A stretch of DNA of 64,000 nucleotides from Blastocystis hominis. Its lineage: Eukaryota; Sar; Bigyra; Opalinata; Blastocystidae. How positions within the stretch are numbered: the first letter of the stretch is position 1; each line of letters opens with the position of its first letter. Below are positions 10,571 through 22,179 of the stretch, piece by piece. Where the stretch lies: contig NW_013171821.1 in NCBI RefSeq assembly GCF_000151665.1, positions 193,929 to 257,928 on the forward strand. The letters are read 5' to 3'. A program made the position numbers and the translations under genes. Under the pieces are notes generated by a model, which worked only from the letters and a program-made list of their open reading frames with translations, searched no databases and was not told the origin of the DNA.

Positions 10571-12596
10571 CTAGGTGATTTTCAGCTCGCTGTCCGGTGT
10601 GTTGTCCGACAGAGCGTCCAAGAACTTGGGAGAGATCGTATTCGCTCGAAGCTCCGCAGGGTTGCCCATATGCTGCGAGTCCACGCTGTTCAAGTGCGGC
10701 GGGTCCGCGAAGCCCCTCATATCCGTCGTGGACCAAGGCTCGATATGTCCGTTCGAGAACTGCTGCATGTACGACGACTGCGTGGACGGCAAGTCCGTGG
10801 AATCAAAGGTCCCTACGCCTCATCCATCCCCCTCTGCCTCACATCGCTGCACACGGATGTTCATCCCCGGCTGGTCTACGTCTCAGATCCTTCCCTCGCC
10901 CCTACAATCCGTATCCGACTCCATCCACGCAGAGCTGAACGACTCCGCGGGGCCTGGAAGTGACTGGAGGCCACCGAACCCACCTCGATGGAACTCCGAG
11001 TCTTCCGGACGCAGCGGGATTTCGTTACTGAACCGTCTCCCAGCGCTTCCCGAGAGATTGGAGCCGGTCCGGTGGCCTGCTGAGGGATGAGCGACGATGC
11101 TGTGAGTAGATCGCGACGGCGAGGATGTCGACGAGGATGACGACGAGGGCGTCGACGAGGGCGTCATGAGCGGCACGTCCGACTTCGAGGGAGTTGGCGT
11201 CGGGATGGCTCCGATCACCACTACGGATCAGAGTCGGAGCGAACGATCACCGCAAGCGTCGCTCGAGGACGTGTCTGTATCCTGCAAGGGCTTGGTAGCG
11301 GAGAAACGGACAGAAAACACGGGCTGTACGGGCGCGCTGGACGAAGTCGTCTTGACCCTTTGCGTCACCTGGATTGCCTGTGAGGGCTGCGAAGACTGCG
11401 AAGGCTGCGCTGCGAAAGTTGGCTGAGCAGAATTGAAGGGGTGAGGAGTGCTGATAGAGACTTTGGATTGGTCGTTCTTTTCGTTCTTTTCGTTCTTTTC
11501 GATGGAATTGGCGCGCTCCTGCATCTCCTGCTCCTTCTTGGCCTTTTCTAACTGCATAAAGTGTGAGTATCTAGATGGTTGGGGGAGAAGGAAGCACACG
11601 TACGTCGTATTGCCTTCTATGTAGAGACGAATGTGGAAGATGAGCAGGTCCATCGTCAAATAAAGGACCATGATGTTCAGAATCAAGTATATGATGACAG
11701 CGACGAGGTAGCACACTGGCGAGAAATTTGACCAGAAAAGAGTTGCTACTAGAGTGGTCAGACACAGAGAAAGCGAGGTACAGAGTTTATCTATCAATTC
11801 TCCTTCCACAAAATAAAGGATTATTATGATGAAAGACACCACGATCAGAAAAAAGCAAAGAGCACAAAGAGATACTAGAATACAGAAGAAAGGTCTACAA
11901 CTCGAAGCATTCGTAAAAATGTACCTATAATTTCTTTTCCCAATACACGTATTTAACCATTTGCAGTGATGATCGAATTCTTCAACACACTTATTACAAG
12001 GAGAACAATGCTCTGTAGAAGATTTCACCCGTCTCCTACATAAATAGCAATAATGTCCACGTCCAATCTATTGCTCGTTCCAGACAGACTACCCTACATT
12101 GGTTTCTTTCATCGGGTCTGCAGGATCGATCCAGGTTGTCACAATTGCCGATATACCAACCACAATTTCTCCTATACTAGATACAACATAAAAGATAATA
12201 TTATAAGGCCATGGAAATAGCTGTCCAAAGAGAACAATGCCAAAAACCACAATAATAACGTATAATAGCCATGAGCACACTTGGTAAATGTGCCATGGCC
12301 ACTGAAAACCATTCTTCCGCGTCCTGGGAAGATTAGCACTACTTCTCAGCAAAGCGACTCATTACTACCTCATTAATAATACTACTTAATGGAAGCAATA
12401 ATTCCACTCCGAAAGTAATCAACAGACTCAAACATGAAGAAGGGATACAAATGGAAGCGATCGAAACTGGAATTCCAAAAATACGGCGTTGTCTGCTCCA
12501 AATCGGGAGAGACTGTCCTTGATTTGCCTCCCGATTGCATTCAATATGGATAAGAAGTGAAGAGGAATACGGGACTGAGTCCATTGATTCTGCCAT
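10571..12596 (-). CDS. DHHC palmitoyltransferase
   Basis: Protein S-acyltransferase of Golgi, endosome or plasma membrane. Exons join to: N-terminal region with two hydrophobic segments ([31 protein letters not shown]), Cys-rich domain [10 protein letters not shown]...[16 protein letters not shown], catalytic DHHC then [12 protein letters not shown] (near 11950), two more hydrophobic helices, a TTY-like motif after YIEGNTTY (across a 33-nt intron near 11571-11603), then a long Ser/Thr/Pro-rich cytosolic tail. At least seven introns of 28-33 nt. A 30-nt GT-AG stretch at about 11904-11933 keeps frame and might be exon. Start ATG 12596, stop TAG 10571-10573. The gene converges with the VOC gene 62 bp away. 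Confidence 0.9.
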
Positions 12597-12883
12597 TCTT
12601 TGTGTTCTGAATGGCCTAAGTTGTGCTTACAAAATGTGACACTTCAAACAATGTCTATCTTAAACAGAATAGAGAAAAGCCTTGTGGAAGTATTATGCAA
12701 TGACCCCATTCATTGAGGAGATATTAGGACAATGGTCCCGAACATAGTGCAGTCGTTTTCTCATTCCACATCCATTTAAAACACTGTCTGTAAATAGAAC
12801 AAGGTTTAATCAATTATACTCTACCCATTTCAACTTTATTCATATCGATTTGGACAGACTAAATTTTACTTTTCCTTAGAACG
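12597..12883. promoter_or_regulatory. Shared upstream region of the DHHC and ABCF1 genes
   Basis: 287 bp between two divergent start codons. AT-rich with no gene that I can support; it presumably serves as promoter in both directions. Confidence 0.4.
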
Positions 12884-15187
12884 ATGAGTGCTTATGTTGA
12901 TGTGGAAGACCAACACTGGGGAGGCGCTGCTCCTAGTCAATTCTCTTGTACTCAACGTCCTTGGAACAAGGATGATCCTGCGTGGATAAACAGCAAGGAT
13001 ATTGTGATTGAGGGCTTTAGCATCAATGCCAAGGGTAAACCCTTGTTTGAAAACGCAGATTTGAAGGTATGGGGTGTTTTCCGATTCTCACAAGCAGATC
13101 GTGTTTGGACGTCGTTATGGATTGATCGGACCGAATGGTCAGGGTAAGTCCACACTGTTGAAGATGATTGCTTGTCGCGAGCTTGCCATTCCTCCAAATA
13201 TTGACATTCTCTATGTCGAACAGGAAATCGAGGCCGATGAATCGACAGCCGTGGAAGCTGTGTTGAGTGCCGATACGAAACGTTTGTATCTTCTGAAGAG
13301 AGAAAAGGAGTTGCAGGAGTTGCTCGAACAAGAAAATGAGGACCATTCTGCTGATGAAGACGACGACGACGAGGAGAAGAAGGACTCGACAGAAAAGCTT
13401 GTACCCTCTATTTCTTCTCGTTCATAGCTAGTTGGAAGAATATCACGAAGTGCTCGACGAGATCAACATTCATGGTGTCTACAAGGCGGAGCCGCGTGCT
13501 CGCCGCATTCTCTCCGGTCTGGGATTCACCACGGAAATGCAGGACAAGCCAACCTCCTCCTTCTCCGGAGGTTGGCGCATGCGCATCAGTCTGGCGCGTG
13601 CTTTGTTCATGCAGCCGGACCTCCTTCTTCTGGATGAGCCTACGAACCACCTGGACCTGAACGCCGTGATCTGGCTGGACGGGTACCTTCAGACGTGGAA
13701 GAAAACGCTGCTGGTGGTCTCGCACGACCAAGAGTTCTTGAGCTCGGTGTGCCAGTACATCATCCATCTGAACAACAAAAAGCTGGACTACTACGTGGGC
13801 GACTACCCGTCCTTCAAGAAGATGCAGCAGCAGAAGCTCGCCGAGCAAATCAGAGCCTGGGAGAAGCAGCAGAAGCTCCTGAAGCAGCTCAAAACGACGG
13901 GCAAATCGAAATCCGCCGCGGAGGAGCAGGCGAAGCGGATGCGTCAGCGCGATCTGCGCAGCCAGGACAAGGGAATCAACGAGGATACCGTGCTGGAAGC
14001 CACGCAGCAGCTGCTGGAGCGTCCTCGCGAGTACACGGTGAAGTTCACGTTCCCGAAGGTCGGAGTGGAGGCGAGTTTTGAGCGTAGTGCACGGAGCTTT
14101 CGCCGCCCATCGTGTCCGTCGAGAACGTCACGTTCGGCTATTCGCCGGATCGGATTCTGCTGAAGAACGTGGACTTCGGTATCCACATGTCGTCGCGCGT
14201 GTCGATCGTGGGTCCGAACGGAATCGGAAAATCCACGCTGGTGAAGCTCATCGAGGGCGATCTGGTTCCTTTGAGCGGCGACATTCGACGCAACCAGAAG
14301 CTCCGAATCGGCAAGTACTCGCAGCACTTCGTGGACAAGGTGAGATTGGGGCGATGGGTCGAGGATAGCTGCCGATGGACGTGTCCCCCGTGGAGTATCT
14401 GCAGTCGCTCTACCCCACCATGAAATACCAAGACCGTTTGGTTTCTTGCTGCCTCGCTGATTGTAGTGCGAAATCTGCTGGGTCGGTACGGACTCGAAGG
14501 CCACGCGCACACCATCGCGATCCGGAACCTCTCGGGAGGACAGAAGGCGCGTGTGACCTTCGCGGAGATCTCGCTGAGCCAGCCGCACATCCTGCTCTTC
14601 GATGAGCCCACCAACCATTTGTAAAAACGCTCCTCTCGCTCGAGCGTAGAGATATCGAGTCGATCGATGCGCTCGGCGAGGCCATCAACGAGTTCGAGGG
14701 CGGCGTGGTGATTGTGAGCCACGACGCGCGGCTGCTCATGATGACCAACTGCGAAATGTGGCTGATGGACAACCAGACCGTGCATGCGATTGAAGGAGGG
14801 TACGAGGCCTATCGCGATTCCTTGCTCGAGAAGATGGAGTTTGTAGGAGAGAAGGGAGCCAGTGAGAGGTAGAGTGATGATGAAGACGAGCAGGAGAAGG
14901 AGGAAGAAGAGAAGGAGAAGGCCGCTGCGAGGGCGAAGAAAGGCAAAAATGAGGCTGCGGAAACGGCAGCAGAAGCGCCCAAAACGGACGCGGAGCTGGC
15001 TGCAGCCGCGTTCTCGGCGTTGATGGCGAATCAGGCGAAGGAGAAGGAGGAAAAGGAGAAGAAGAAGAAGCACCGATCGAAGAAAGAGGGAGAAGAGACG
15101 GAGGAGAAGAAACATCGACATCATCACTCGCATAAGGAGGAGGGAGAAGAGAGGAAACATCGGCATCATTCGAAGAAGAGTGAATAA
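12884..15187 (+). CDS. ABCF1: ABCF1 (ABC50)-type ATPase
   Basis: Soluble twin-ABC protein; in animals ABCF1 binds eIF2 and ribosomes and promotes initiation. ABC1: Walker [10 protein letters not shown], signature [17 protein letters not shown], Walker [16 protein letters not shown]-loop SHDQEF. ABC2: [42 protein letters not shown]. The inter-domain linker and the [19 protein letters not shown]-like and FTFP stretches fit ABCF1 better than ABCF2 or GCN20. Seven introns of 27-31 nt. Compared with human ABCF1 the long charged N-terminus that binds eIF2 is missing; instead there is a charged C-terminal tail rich in Lys/Glu and His. Stop TAA 15185-15187, with a TGTTTGTA variant just after. Confidence 0.92.
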
Positions 15188-15241
15188 GAAAACTGTTTGT
15201 AACAAAAACGAAAAAAAAAAGAAAAGCAAAACGGACATGAT

Positions 15242-15644
15242 CTACTCCTTGAAATAGCTGCTGAACGTGACGATATCTGGATGCTCCTTGAGAATACTTT
15301 CATCGATCGTGTCGGCATCGATAAGATCCTGAACACGTTCCAAATGGCCTATAAATGTAATAGTTCCGTCTTCTTTCTTAACAAAATATGCAGGATAGTC
15401 ACGGGAGCCTCCCTGCTTAGCTAAATTGAAGAGATTCCGTAAAACCAACTTGCAATGTCAAATAACTGATTACGGTGCTCTTTTTCTTCCAAAGCGGATC
15501 CATTCACTTCCTCATACTTGATCCCGTGCAATTTCATGTAAGCCTGAAAGTAACCATCCTTTTCGCAAATACCTTTGTCATGGCAATGAAATTCGTATGA
15601 CCACTGTTATATGTGGTGTACAAAATGATACAAACTGAAGACAT
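15242..15644 (-). CDS. SH3BGR-like / glutaredoxin-fold small protein
   Basis: Three exons (first intron 15544-15572, second near 15440-15468) encode about 115 residues: MSSVCIILYTTYNSGH, a helix, YEEVNGSALEEKEHRNQLF, then KQGGSRDYPAYFVKKEDGTI and FIGHLERVQDL. The thioredoxin-fold layout with a cis-Pro-like YPAYF strand resembles the SH3-binding glutamic-acid-rich protein family, which lacks the redox CxxC; none is seen here either. Function unknown; probably a cytosolic adaptor-like protein. Start ATG 15644 is 34 bp from the divergent neighbour. Confidence 0.7.
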
Positions 15645-15678
15645 GATATCAATCTGAATTTGACAAAACACACAAGAA
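15645..15678. promoter_or_regulatory. 34-bp gap between divergent genes
   Basis: Only 34 bp separate the two inferred start codons, so both promoters must overlap or extend into the transcribed regions. Confidence 0.35.
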
Positions 15679-16625
15679 ATGAATCAGAAACGGTTGAGGT
15701 TGTATATTATAGGATACGGCATTGTACTTTGTATTTCACTGTGGAAACTTGCAGTGTAACGCGAGATCATCCAATTCTATATAGATCACTTAACTGGATG
15801 CAGTATCTTGACCAATGGCAATTATCCAACATTTCTGTGGACTTGAGGAAACGGGTCGATCAATTGAGCAACACAAGTCTCTCAGAATTCCCAACTCACG
15901 AAGAAAAGGGAATGGATATCAATCTGGCCATAGTAGTAACGATATGGATTCGCTCATCCTATGATCCCAGTATTCAGAGCCGTCTAATACCGATAGTGTA
16001 GGTAATTGGTCATTGTTTGATTTAGAGAAGAGTTGAATGACGTATTATCTGACTATTTTTTGCTTATTCAATTTGCATATAATAATAATACAGCAGGCGA
16101 CATAAACCTTGATCCTCTTATCGAATCCAGATTTTTTACTCCAACTATGATAAACATCGAGCTAAATTGTACTCATTCACTGAATCGAATGTGTGTGAAT
16201 GAGTCGCAACTGCTGGTAACTATTGATGGAGGTATTAATAATGAAAGAAAAGTATCCTGAAACAAATAGCAACTACAATTCCATATTCTCGATCAGCTAT
16301 GGAATGCCATTATAAGAGGCAAATCTATAATCTTCTAGACTTGTTGGGTCGAGATGAAATATGTAGAAATGGTGAAGTGGAAAAGAAATTGATGTCGGCA
16401 ACAAGAATAAAGGACATCTATAGCTTACTATTACAATACGTTTATAGTTCAAATGAAGAGTGCCACTTATTCCAACCTTCCTTCACCTCGTTTGAGGTCT
16501 TGGCAGTGTAGAAACACACAAAGCTAATGAATAGTAGTGCCACGCCGTCCATCATGATTCTTACAACTCCCATAATTTCGTTCATTAAAAGTAGGAAGCG
16601 AAAGCAAGATAATCGGGAAAACTAA
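15679..16625 (+). CDS. Unrecognised membrane protein with N- and C-terminal hydrophobic segments
   Basis: Four short introns restore one frame from ATG 15679. The product starts with a basic stretch and a hydrophobic helix (IIGYGIVLCISLWKLAV), has a mostly polar middle with several Cys and Asn-linked glycosylation-type sites, and may end with a second hydrophobic stretch (SIMILTTPIISFI) followed by a basic tail before TAA 16623-16625. That topology would place the middle in the ER lumen, as in GPI-transamidase subunit PIG-S, but I see no clear PIG-S motif. If the last intron is not spliced, translation stops at TAG 16509-16511. AT-rich. Confidence 0.5.
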
Positions 16626-16999
16626 AAATGCATCTTTGTGAGTAGGCCATTCGAATATCATATGAAGCTATCATTGAAAAGTATTCATAATTTATGATAT
16701 TTGTAAAAACATTTGTTTCACAAAATACAAAATGCTATCAAAACTGTGAGAAAAAACAAAGAAAAGGATATACGTGCTTCAGCTATCAAGATTTCGAATG
16801 AAACGAACCAAAAAGAAGCATTCCAATTGGATCATAAAAATAAGCCAAGCAATTAACCCAATGATAATCCCTAATTCTGCATATTTAATATACAAAAGAT
16901 CATTATCATTTCCTATAATTCAAAGCAAATACTAATTGTACCTATTTTTTTGGAATTCCATAATTCTTCATATCACCTATTTCCTCTATTTCTGGCTCC
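16626..16999. other. Intergenic, AT-rich
   Basis: 374 bp between the membrane protein and mS35. On the minus strand a hydrophobic run can be read, but it would need exons overlapping the mS35 start and is not supported. Presumably holds the mS35 promoter. Confidence 0.4.
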
Positions 17000-18282
17000 A
17001 TGTTCAGAACCTGTGTCTTAAAATCATCTAGACAAATTTGGAGAGCAGTAGGACGCTCAGAAGCAGTTCTCTCTACGGGTGTCCGGTCTTTGTCGTGTGT
17101 TATTCGTATATTCTTAACAATTAGTTCTCTGCAAGGGCGTTCTGTGGTTGCAACAAATTTGCGTCCGATAACTCGTAAGTTCTCGTCCGTGAAGAAAATC
17201 ACACTGGTATGCTATTAATCTGCTTTGTATAATGGAAAGGGTTACCATCGGGATGATGAAAAGTTTGACACAAGAGCCTATGAGGAAGAGGCAGAGGAGA
17301 GAGAGGAATTGGAGGAATTGAAGGAGATGGAAGAAATGGAGGAGATGGAAGAGCGCAGAAGGGAAAGAAAAGAAAGGAAGGCTAGAAAAGCGAAGAAAGC
17401 CGCCGCTCTCGATCATGTCGAAGGAGAAACTGAAGATTTGCGGCTGGAAGATCTGGAATCGGGTGTAAAGAGCGAAGCTCAACTTGCTGACGACGCCTTG
17501 TTGGTAGGTTTTCCCATCATCTCGTCATGTAGGATGAAGAGGCCAATGAAGAACCTTTACGCGATGAGGATTACGACAGAGAAGCAGAGCTCGCCGCTGA
17601 AGAATCTGATGAAGACGAGGACGACGAGGACGGCGAGGAAGGCTTGTCGGATGACTCCGATCCCCTCGAAATCTACGCGCGAAACGAGTTTTACCCGGGT
17701 CTCTCCGACGAAGTCGTTTCCAAACTGCACTTCCCCGAAGAAACGCTCCCGGAGGACGCGTTTTTGGACGATCTTCCGATGCTGCCGAACCCCTACGATC
17801 ACAGCAGCGATCCGGACACCGAGCTGGACCCTTCAAAGCTTCGCGACAAGCCGTACATGTTCAACGACGCGCGCGTTTATCTGGAAACCCGCGAGTCGGT
17901 GGTTCCACGCACCTGGGAGGACGAAACGCTGGGACCGATCGAGGAGAATCGACGTGTGCGGCTGACGGTGCGCGTGCGAGAGTTGAAGCTCTCGGTGTAT
18001 GCGTCGCAGAAGCTGGTGCTGCTGGCAGGACCGCGGTACAACTTCAACAACGATGTGCTGACGCTGACGAGCGATCGGTATGAGACGAGGAAGCAGAACG
18101 GACGGTATCTGATGGATTTGCTGGAGAAGCTGGTGGAGGAGGCGAAGAAGGAGACGGAGATCCAGCAGAAGCCGAGGAGATTAGCGAAGAAACGCGGAAG
18201 GTACATTCCGTTCAATAAGAACATGCTGGGATCGGGTATGGTGAAGAAGCAGTACGAGGGAATGATTGTTGAGGACGAGTAA
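17000..18282 (+). CDS. MRPS35: Mitochondrial small-subunit ribosomal protein mS35
   Basis: Component of the organelle ribosome. N-terminus MFRTCVLKSSRQIWRAVGR is Arg-rich and lacks early acidic residues, as expected for a presequence; a 30-nt in-frame GT-AG block (about 17099-17128) is probably an intron, which removes a hydrophobic patch. Then comes a very acidic and basic low-complexity region (Glu/Lys-rich, then Asp/Glu-rich across two more introns, 17207-17239 and near 17503-17531). The conserved mS35 core is VRELKLSVYASQKLVLLAGP followed by RYNFNNDVLTLTSDRYETR and LMDLLEKLVEEAKK. TAA at 18280-18282, TGTTTGTT at 18299. Consistent with a translating mitochondrion-related organelle. The acidic insertion is unusual for this family. 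Confidence 0.85.
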
Positions 18283-18298
18283 TGTGCTTTTAATGGAT

Positions 18299-18306
18299 TG
18301 TTTGTT
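18299..18306 (+). terminator. TGTTTGTT element of the mS35 gene
   Basis: Exact element 17 bp after the TAA stop; a T lies exactly four bases before it. Confidence 0.7.
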
Positions 18307-18536
18307 ATATTATGATCAACCAATGGACTGCGGTATTATGGATATAAATGTGGAGAAGCTTAGGTCAATCAAGATGGAAAGACAAGCGAAATATATTATT
18401 ATTTCCAATTGAATGTAGCATTACACTGTGGGAGCGTATACATCGAAAATGATCACAAAAGAGATTTTATAGACGTGATTCAAAATAGCATCATTGTATA
18501 GTGTTTGTAAGAGAATACAATTTCTCTTTCTATTCG

Positions 18537-20023
18537 ATGCAAAAGATCGTTGATTTTATTAATTCTGCAATTGAGAACTATCAGTGTGATAGTTCCATCA
18601 TTCAAAATGTGCATGGATGTTTAAATAAGAATTGGAAGGTGGATGGCTGGATTTCACTCATATTGAGTAATAGAGAATATGTAGTATTAAAGTTTAATAA
18701 TGGAGTATTCATGAATCAAGGATTTGTGGTCAATGAGCAGAAAGTGTTGAAAGTGTTTGGAAATCATCAAATTGGTGCTATTTCATATAATGAAGAACAA
18801 TCCATAGAAGTAGTAGTAGAAGGAATAGTAGATTTGGATCATGGAACTCGATTTGAAGGATTGGTATTGGCTGAAGGCAAGTTTGGAATTCCATTTGGAT
18901 ATGGTGAAATGTATGATGATGATGGAATATTGGTGTACAAGGGCATAATGATCAATTGGAAACGATTTGGATATGGAACGAATTATCATAATAATGGTTT
19001 GATTGAATATGAAGGATATTGGTGTGATGATAAGCGATTTGGAAGAGGAATTGTATATGATCGATCAGGCATGTTAGTGAATGAATGCTTGTGGTATAAT
19101 GGAATTGAAAACGGCACTGATTATGAAGGAAATGGAAGCAAGCCAATGAATATTGAAATGAAACATATGAAACTGACTGTCAGTTATGTATTGGTTGATT
19201 GGGATGTTTCATTGTTGTATAATTTGAAATCAATCGAAATCGGTGATTATTGTTTTAAATCAGTGAAAACATTCAAAATCGATGGATTGAATCGATTGAA
19301 AACGATCAAAATCGGAAAGAAATCATTTAATCAGGATGGTTATTACAATGATGATGAGGAAGATGATGATAGGAGACGCAAATCGAAATCATTCCACATA
19401 TTGAATTGTAAATCATTAAAATCAATTCAAATTGGTAAATGGAGTTTCACCGGTTTTGGAGGAGACTTTGAATTGAAGAATCTACCAAAACTAAAATATA
19501 TTCAAATCGGTAAAAACAATTTCTGTTATAGTTCATTTGTGATTCGAGGTAAGAAATAATATGATATTGAATATTTGAATGATTAGATCTTCCAAATCTA
19601 AAATCCATTACATTAGGTAATTGGGCATTCAATGAATCCTTAACAACAATAATAGAAAGTATTGAATGAATTCGAATAGAATGATTGATCTGTAGATCTT
19701 CCATCATTACGATCCATAGAACTCGGTGATTTTACACTTCAAGGGAGAGAGGATCATGATTCAGCTTCATTGATAATGCGAAGTATGAATGAATTGATTC
19801 TAAATGATTTGGTTTGTAGATCTTCCAAAGCTGAAATTACTAACTTCTGTAGACTGTAGTTTTCAATATCCTCGTGTAGTGACATTGGAAAGTATTTCTG
19901 AATAATGAATATTGATAGTATTTAGATATTCCAAATCTTCAATATGTCAGGCTACCTTATTCATTCCAGATAGTTAATAATGCAGACATCATTGGTAACT
20001 ATTTGTATTATCAGTTGAAATAA
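18537..20023 (+). CDS. MORN-repeat plus BspA-like leucine-rich-repeat protein
   Basis: N-terminal half has MORN-type repeats (FGYGTNYHNNGLIEYEGYW, FGRGIVYDRSG). The C-terminal half has short LRRs of type LKSIEIGDYCF and LKTIKIGKKSF. The first exon ends near 19550. Four more exons then each begin with a [DN][LI]P[NSK]L motif, after introns of 34-38 nt, the first four all in phase 1 (about 19551-19587, 19660-19696, 19783-19819, 19891-19924). Ends TAA 20021-20023 if the final stretch is read through. The same architecture recurs at 32546-34181. AT-rich, with many Ile/Asn/Asp codons. The family is probably lineage-specific; function unknown, and MORN plus BspA-type LRR could serve membrane contact or ligand binding. 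Confidence 0.75.
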
Positions 20024-20164
20024 GATGTTTCTGAATTGCTCTATCAAACAGTCTATCACTTGAATTTTGAGGAATACAGTTGGATGGGTCGTTAATTCGA
20101 TAGTAATACCCCATTGGACTTGTAATGTTATGGATTACACAATATTTGTTTTCTTTCAATTCAC

Positions 20165-20290
20165 TAATGGTGGATCAATCGAAAATGGCAATTATGGTTT
20201 TGAATCAGTGAAACCAATCAAAATTGATGGATTGAATCGCTTGAAAACCATCATAATTGTAAAGAAGTCATCTACACAGGTTTATAAAAA
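20165..20290 (+). pseudogene. Broken copy of part of the MORN/LRR gene
   Basis: The stretch 20174-20281 matches 19229-19338 of the upstream gene at roughly four of five bases, keeping FESVKPIKIDGLNRLKTI where the parent has FKSVKTFKIDGLNRLKTI. The surrounding frame closes quickly and neither MORN repeats nor further LRR exons follow. Best read as a decayed tandem duplicate. Confidence 0.65.
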
Positions 20291-20299
20291 TAAGGATTA

Positions 20300-21526
20300 T
20301 ATTAACTAATTCTTATACTATATTCAAATAAACAAATAAAGGATGATGATTCAAAATATTTGAATTCCATCTAATAAAGAATGACAATTGATACAGCCAA
20401 TCAATAATATTGTATAGCCATAAATTGATAATGATAGATCTTCAATCATCATACTTTTGGCACAATCCACTTGGTTATTTATCATATATCATTGAGAGTT
20501 TAAATAGTGGTAATCACAAAAATATATGGGTGGTGAATCGATATATTATAATATCTATCCTTTTGGATATGATTCGTTATCAGCATTGCTACGATTAATC
20601 CAACATGAATACTGTGCATCTGTGTGTTAGTTTTCCATTAACTCCATATACAATTAAACATTTCTATTATTGTTATAATAAAAGCAATTCATCAATTGTG
20701 AATTCTTCAGTGTTATTTTATCTTATCTGTTTCTACTATCTCCTATTATTCTTTGACGATTCATATTTGTATGAATAGAGTTAACTGGAATAACAAGTCA
20801 AACCAAACCTTTCAAATCATTAATTTCACCATCAGTGAGGAATCACTTTTTCTCATTCAATTAGAAAGTTTTCAGTGTGAATAGCGGTATTTTATGCATA
20901 TCTTTCTCTGATGAATGATCCTATACACCATATTTTACACCCAATAATTCACGTGGATTTAAATCATTCTAAATGAGTAATTTTAGATATGGCCATACAT
21001 TCACAACAAATATTGAAAGCAATCTATGAGAAATAACGCAAATAAAAGTGTAATATAGTATCTATTTTTGCCTATACTATGTTATACTTGTGACATAAAA
21101 ACCTTCAAGATATTAGATGTCCCTATTCATCGTGTACACAATTAAGCAACATGATTTGTGTCGGGAAACATACCTTAAGCTAGGCATGAAACAAGCAAGA
21201 AGTTATCAAGGTTTTATCCCAGAATTCCTTTTATGGGATTCTATTTTGGGCACTAGAAGGTACAAATAGTTGTTCATGCATCCTATTTACCTATATTTTC
21301 AAATATAAAAACACTTTAGAATCACCATGACATCTCAATTGCACTTTCATTATTGTAAGTGTCTGGATTGCTTGTTTATTCTATTCAACCCATGACTTTG
21401 CTACGTTGCTCCATTGTTTTGGCATTCACTCTATTTCTGCTGTAAACTGTTAAATATCTCCATCCATCCCTTGATATTGAATTCCTCTAAATTAGCAACA
21501 ACGGTTTTACTCGCTAGTGAGGTTGT
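20300..21526. other. AT-rich stretch without a supportable gene
   Basis: About 1.2 kb downstream of the repeat-protein fragment. Only short, stop-ridden frames are present; a few resemble the Ile/Tyr/Asn-rich style of the MORN/LRR gene, so this may be more decayed gene material. I see no RNA gene or repeat structure. Confidence 0.4.
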
Positions 21527-21534
21527 AACAAACA
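21527..21534 (-). terminator. TGTTTGTT element creating a stop for the small gene
   Basis: Reverse-strand element; the T at 21539, first base of a TTT codon, lies four bases upstream, so polyadenylation there would give UAA. Confidence 0.65.
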
Positions 21535-21538
21535 TCAA

Positions 21539-21831
21539 AAAGCATAGAGTTCTGAATAATAGAACGGTAGAACGATTCCATGTGCTTTTTTCGCGAGGAA
21601 CGTGGAACAAACTGGAGAGAAGAGATTGTATTGGTAGCTTCTAAAGTAGATACAGGTACGGAACGATTGTGATATAAGGCAGGATCTATTTGTTTCATCG
21701 ATCCGGATTCGCGAAGAGAGTTTAAAATAGCATTGACCTCACTCTCTGGAATTTCACGCTTCTGCGATTTTTTACTAACACTAAATAAATACAGACTGTT
21801 CGATACGTGGATGGAGATGGTTGACTCTCAT
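21539..21831 (-). CDS. Small hypothetical protein, stop made by polyadenylation
   Basis: Two exons: MRVNHLHPRIEQS, a 31-nt intron (GT...AG, about 21762-21792), then about 75 codons starting KREIPESEVNAILNSL and ending YRSIIQNSML. The genomic frame runs on past a TGTTTGTT element, but cleavage after the T at 21539 gives UAA. Charged and helical in look, with no motif I recognise. The element geometry and the standard-size intron argue that it is real. Confidence 0.5.
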
Positions 21832-21875
21832 CGTTCACCTAGACTAACAAGCGAATAACCAAAAGAATACGATTT

Positions 21876-22179
21876 TTGTGTTATACAGTGTACAAAAGCT
21901 CGAATGATCCTGGATTCGATCTCTCTGAAGAGGAACAAACAAATTCGGCAAACTACGTAGATTGGCGTATTACACCAATTGCAAAGGACAATAGGATGAG
22001 CAACAAACAAGGGGAACGGACTACTAGCGGGACATTCCGTCTATTTGAAACTGAAGTTAGGAATACGCACTACTGCCTCGATTCTACAATATTAGTCCAC
22101 TGTAGCGATCCTTACTCTCCTTCCGCGTCCAAACTCAAAAACTGGTCAATTACCGCGCTCCATGGCTCCTTTTCCTTAA
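21876..22179 (+). CDS. Possible small gene, poorly supported
   Basis: An open stretch with two intron-like GT-AG blocks (about 21957-21986 and 22055-22094) can be spliced to SSNDPGFDLSEEEQTNSANY, a Ser/Thr-rich part and an end at TAA near 22179. There is no convincing start exon and no poly(A) element, and it lies antisense to nothing known. It could be chance. Confidence 0.2.

Noticed and set aside
15679-16625. Firm assignment as GPI transamidase subunit PIG-S
   Set aside because: Only the two-helix topology agrees; no family motif could be aligned.
16790-17240. Minus-strand gene with a short first exon, a polar region and a C-terminal hydrophobic helix
   Set aside because: It can be spliced on paper but lies antisense to the mS35 presequence, whose Arg-rich start and continuity with a clear mS35 core are better supported.
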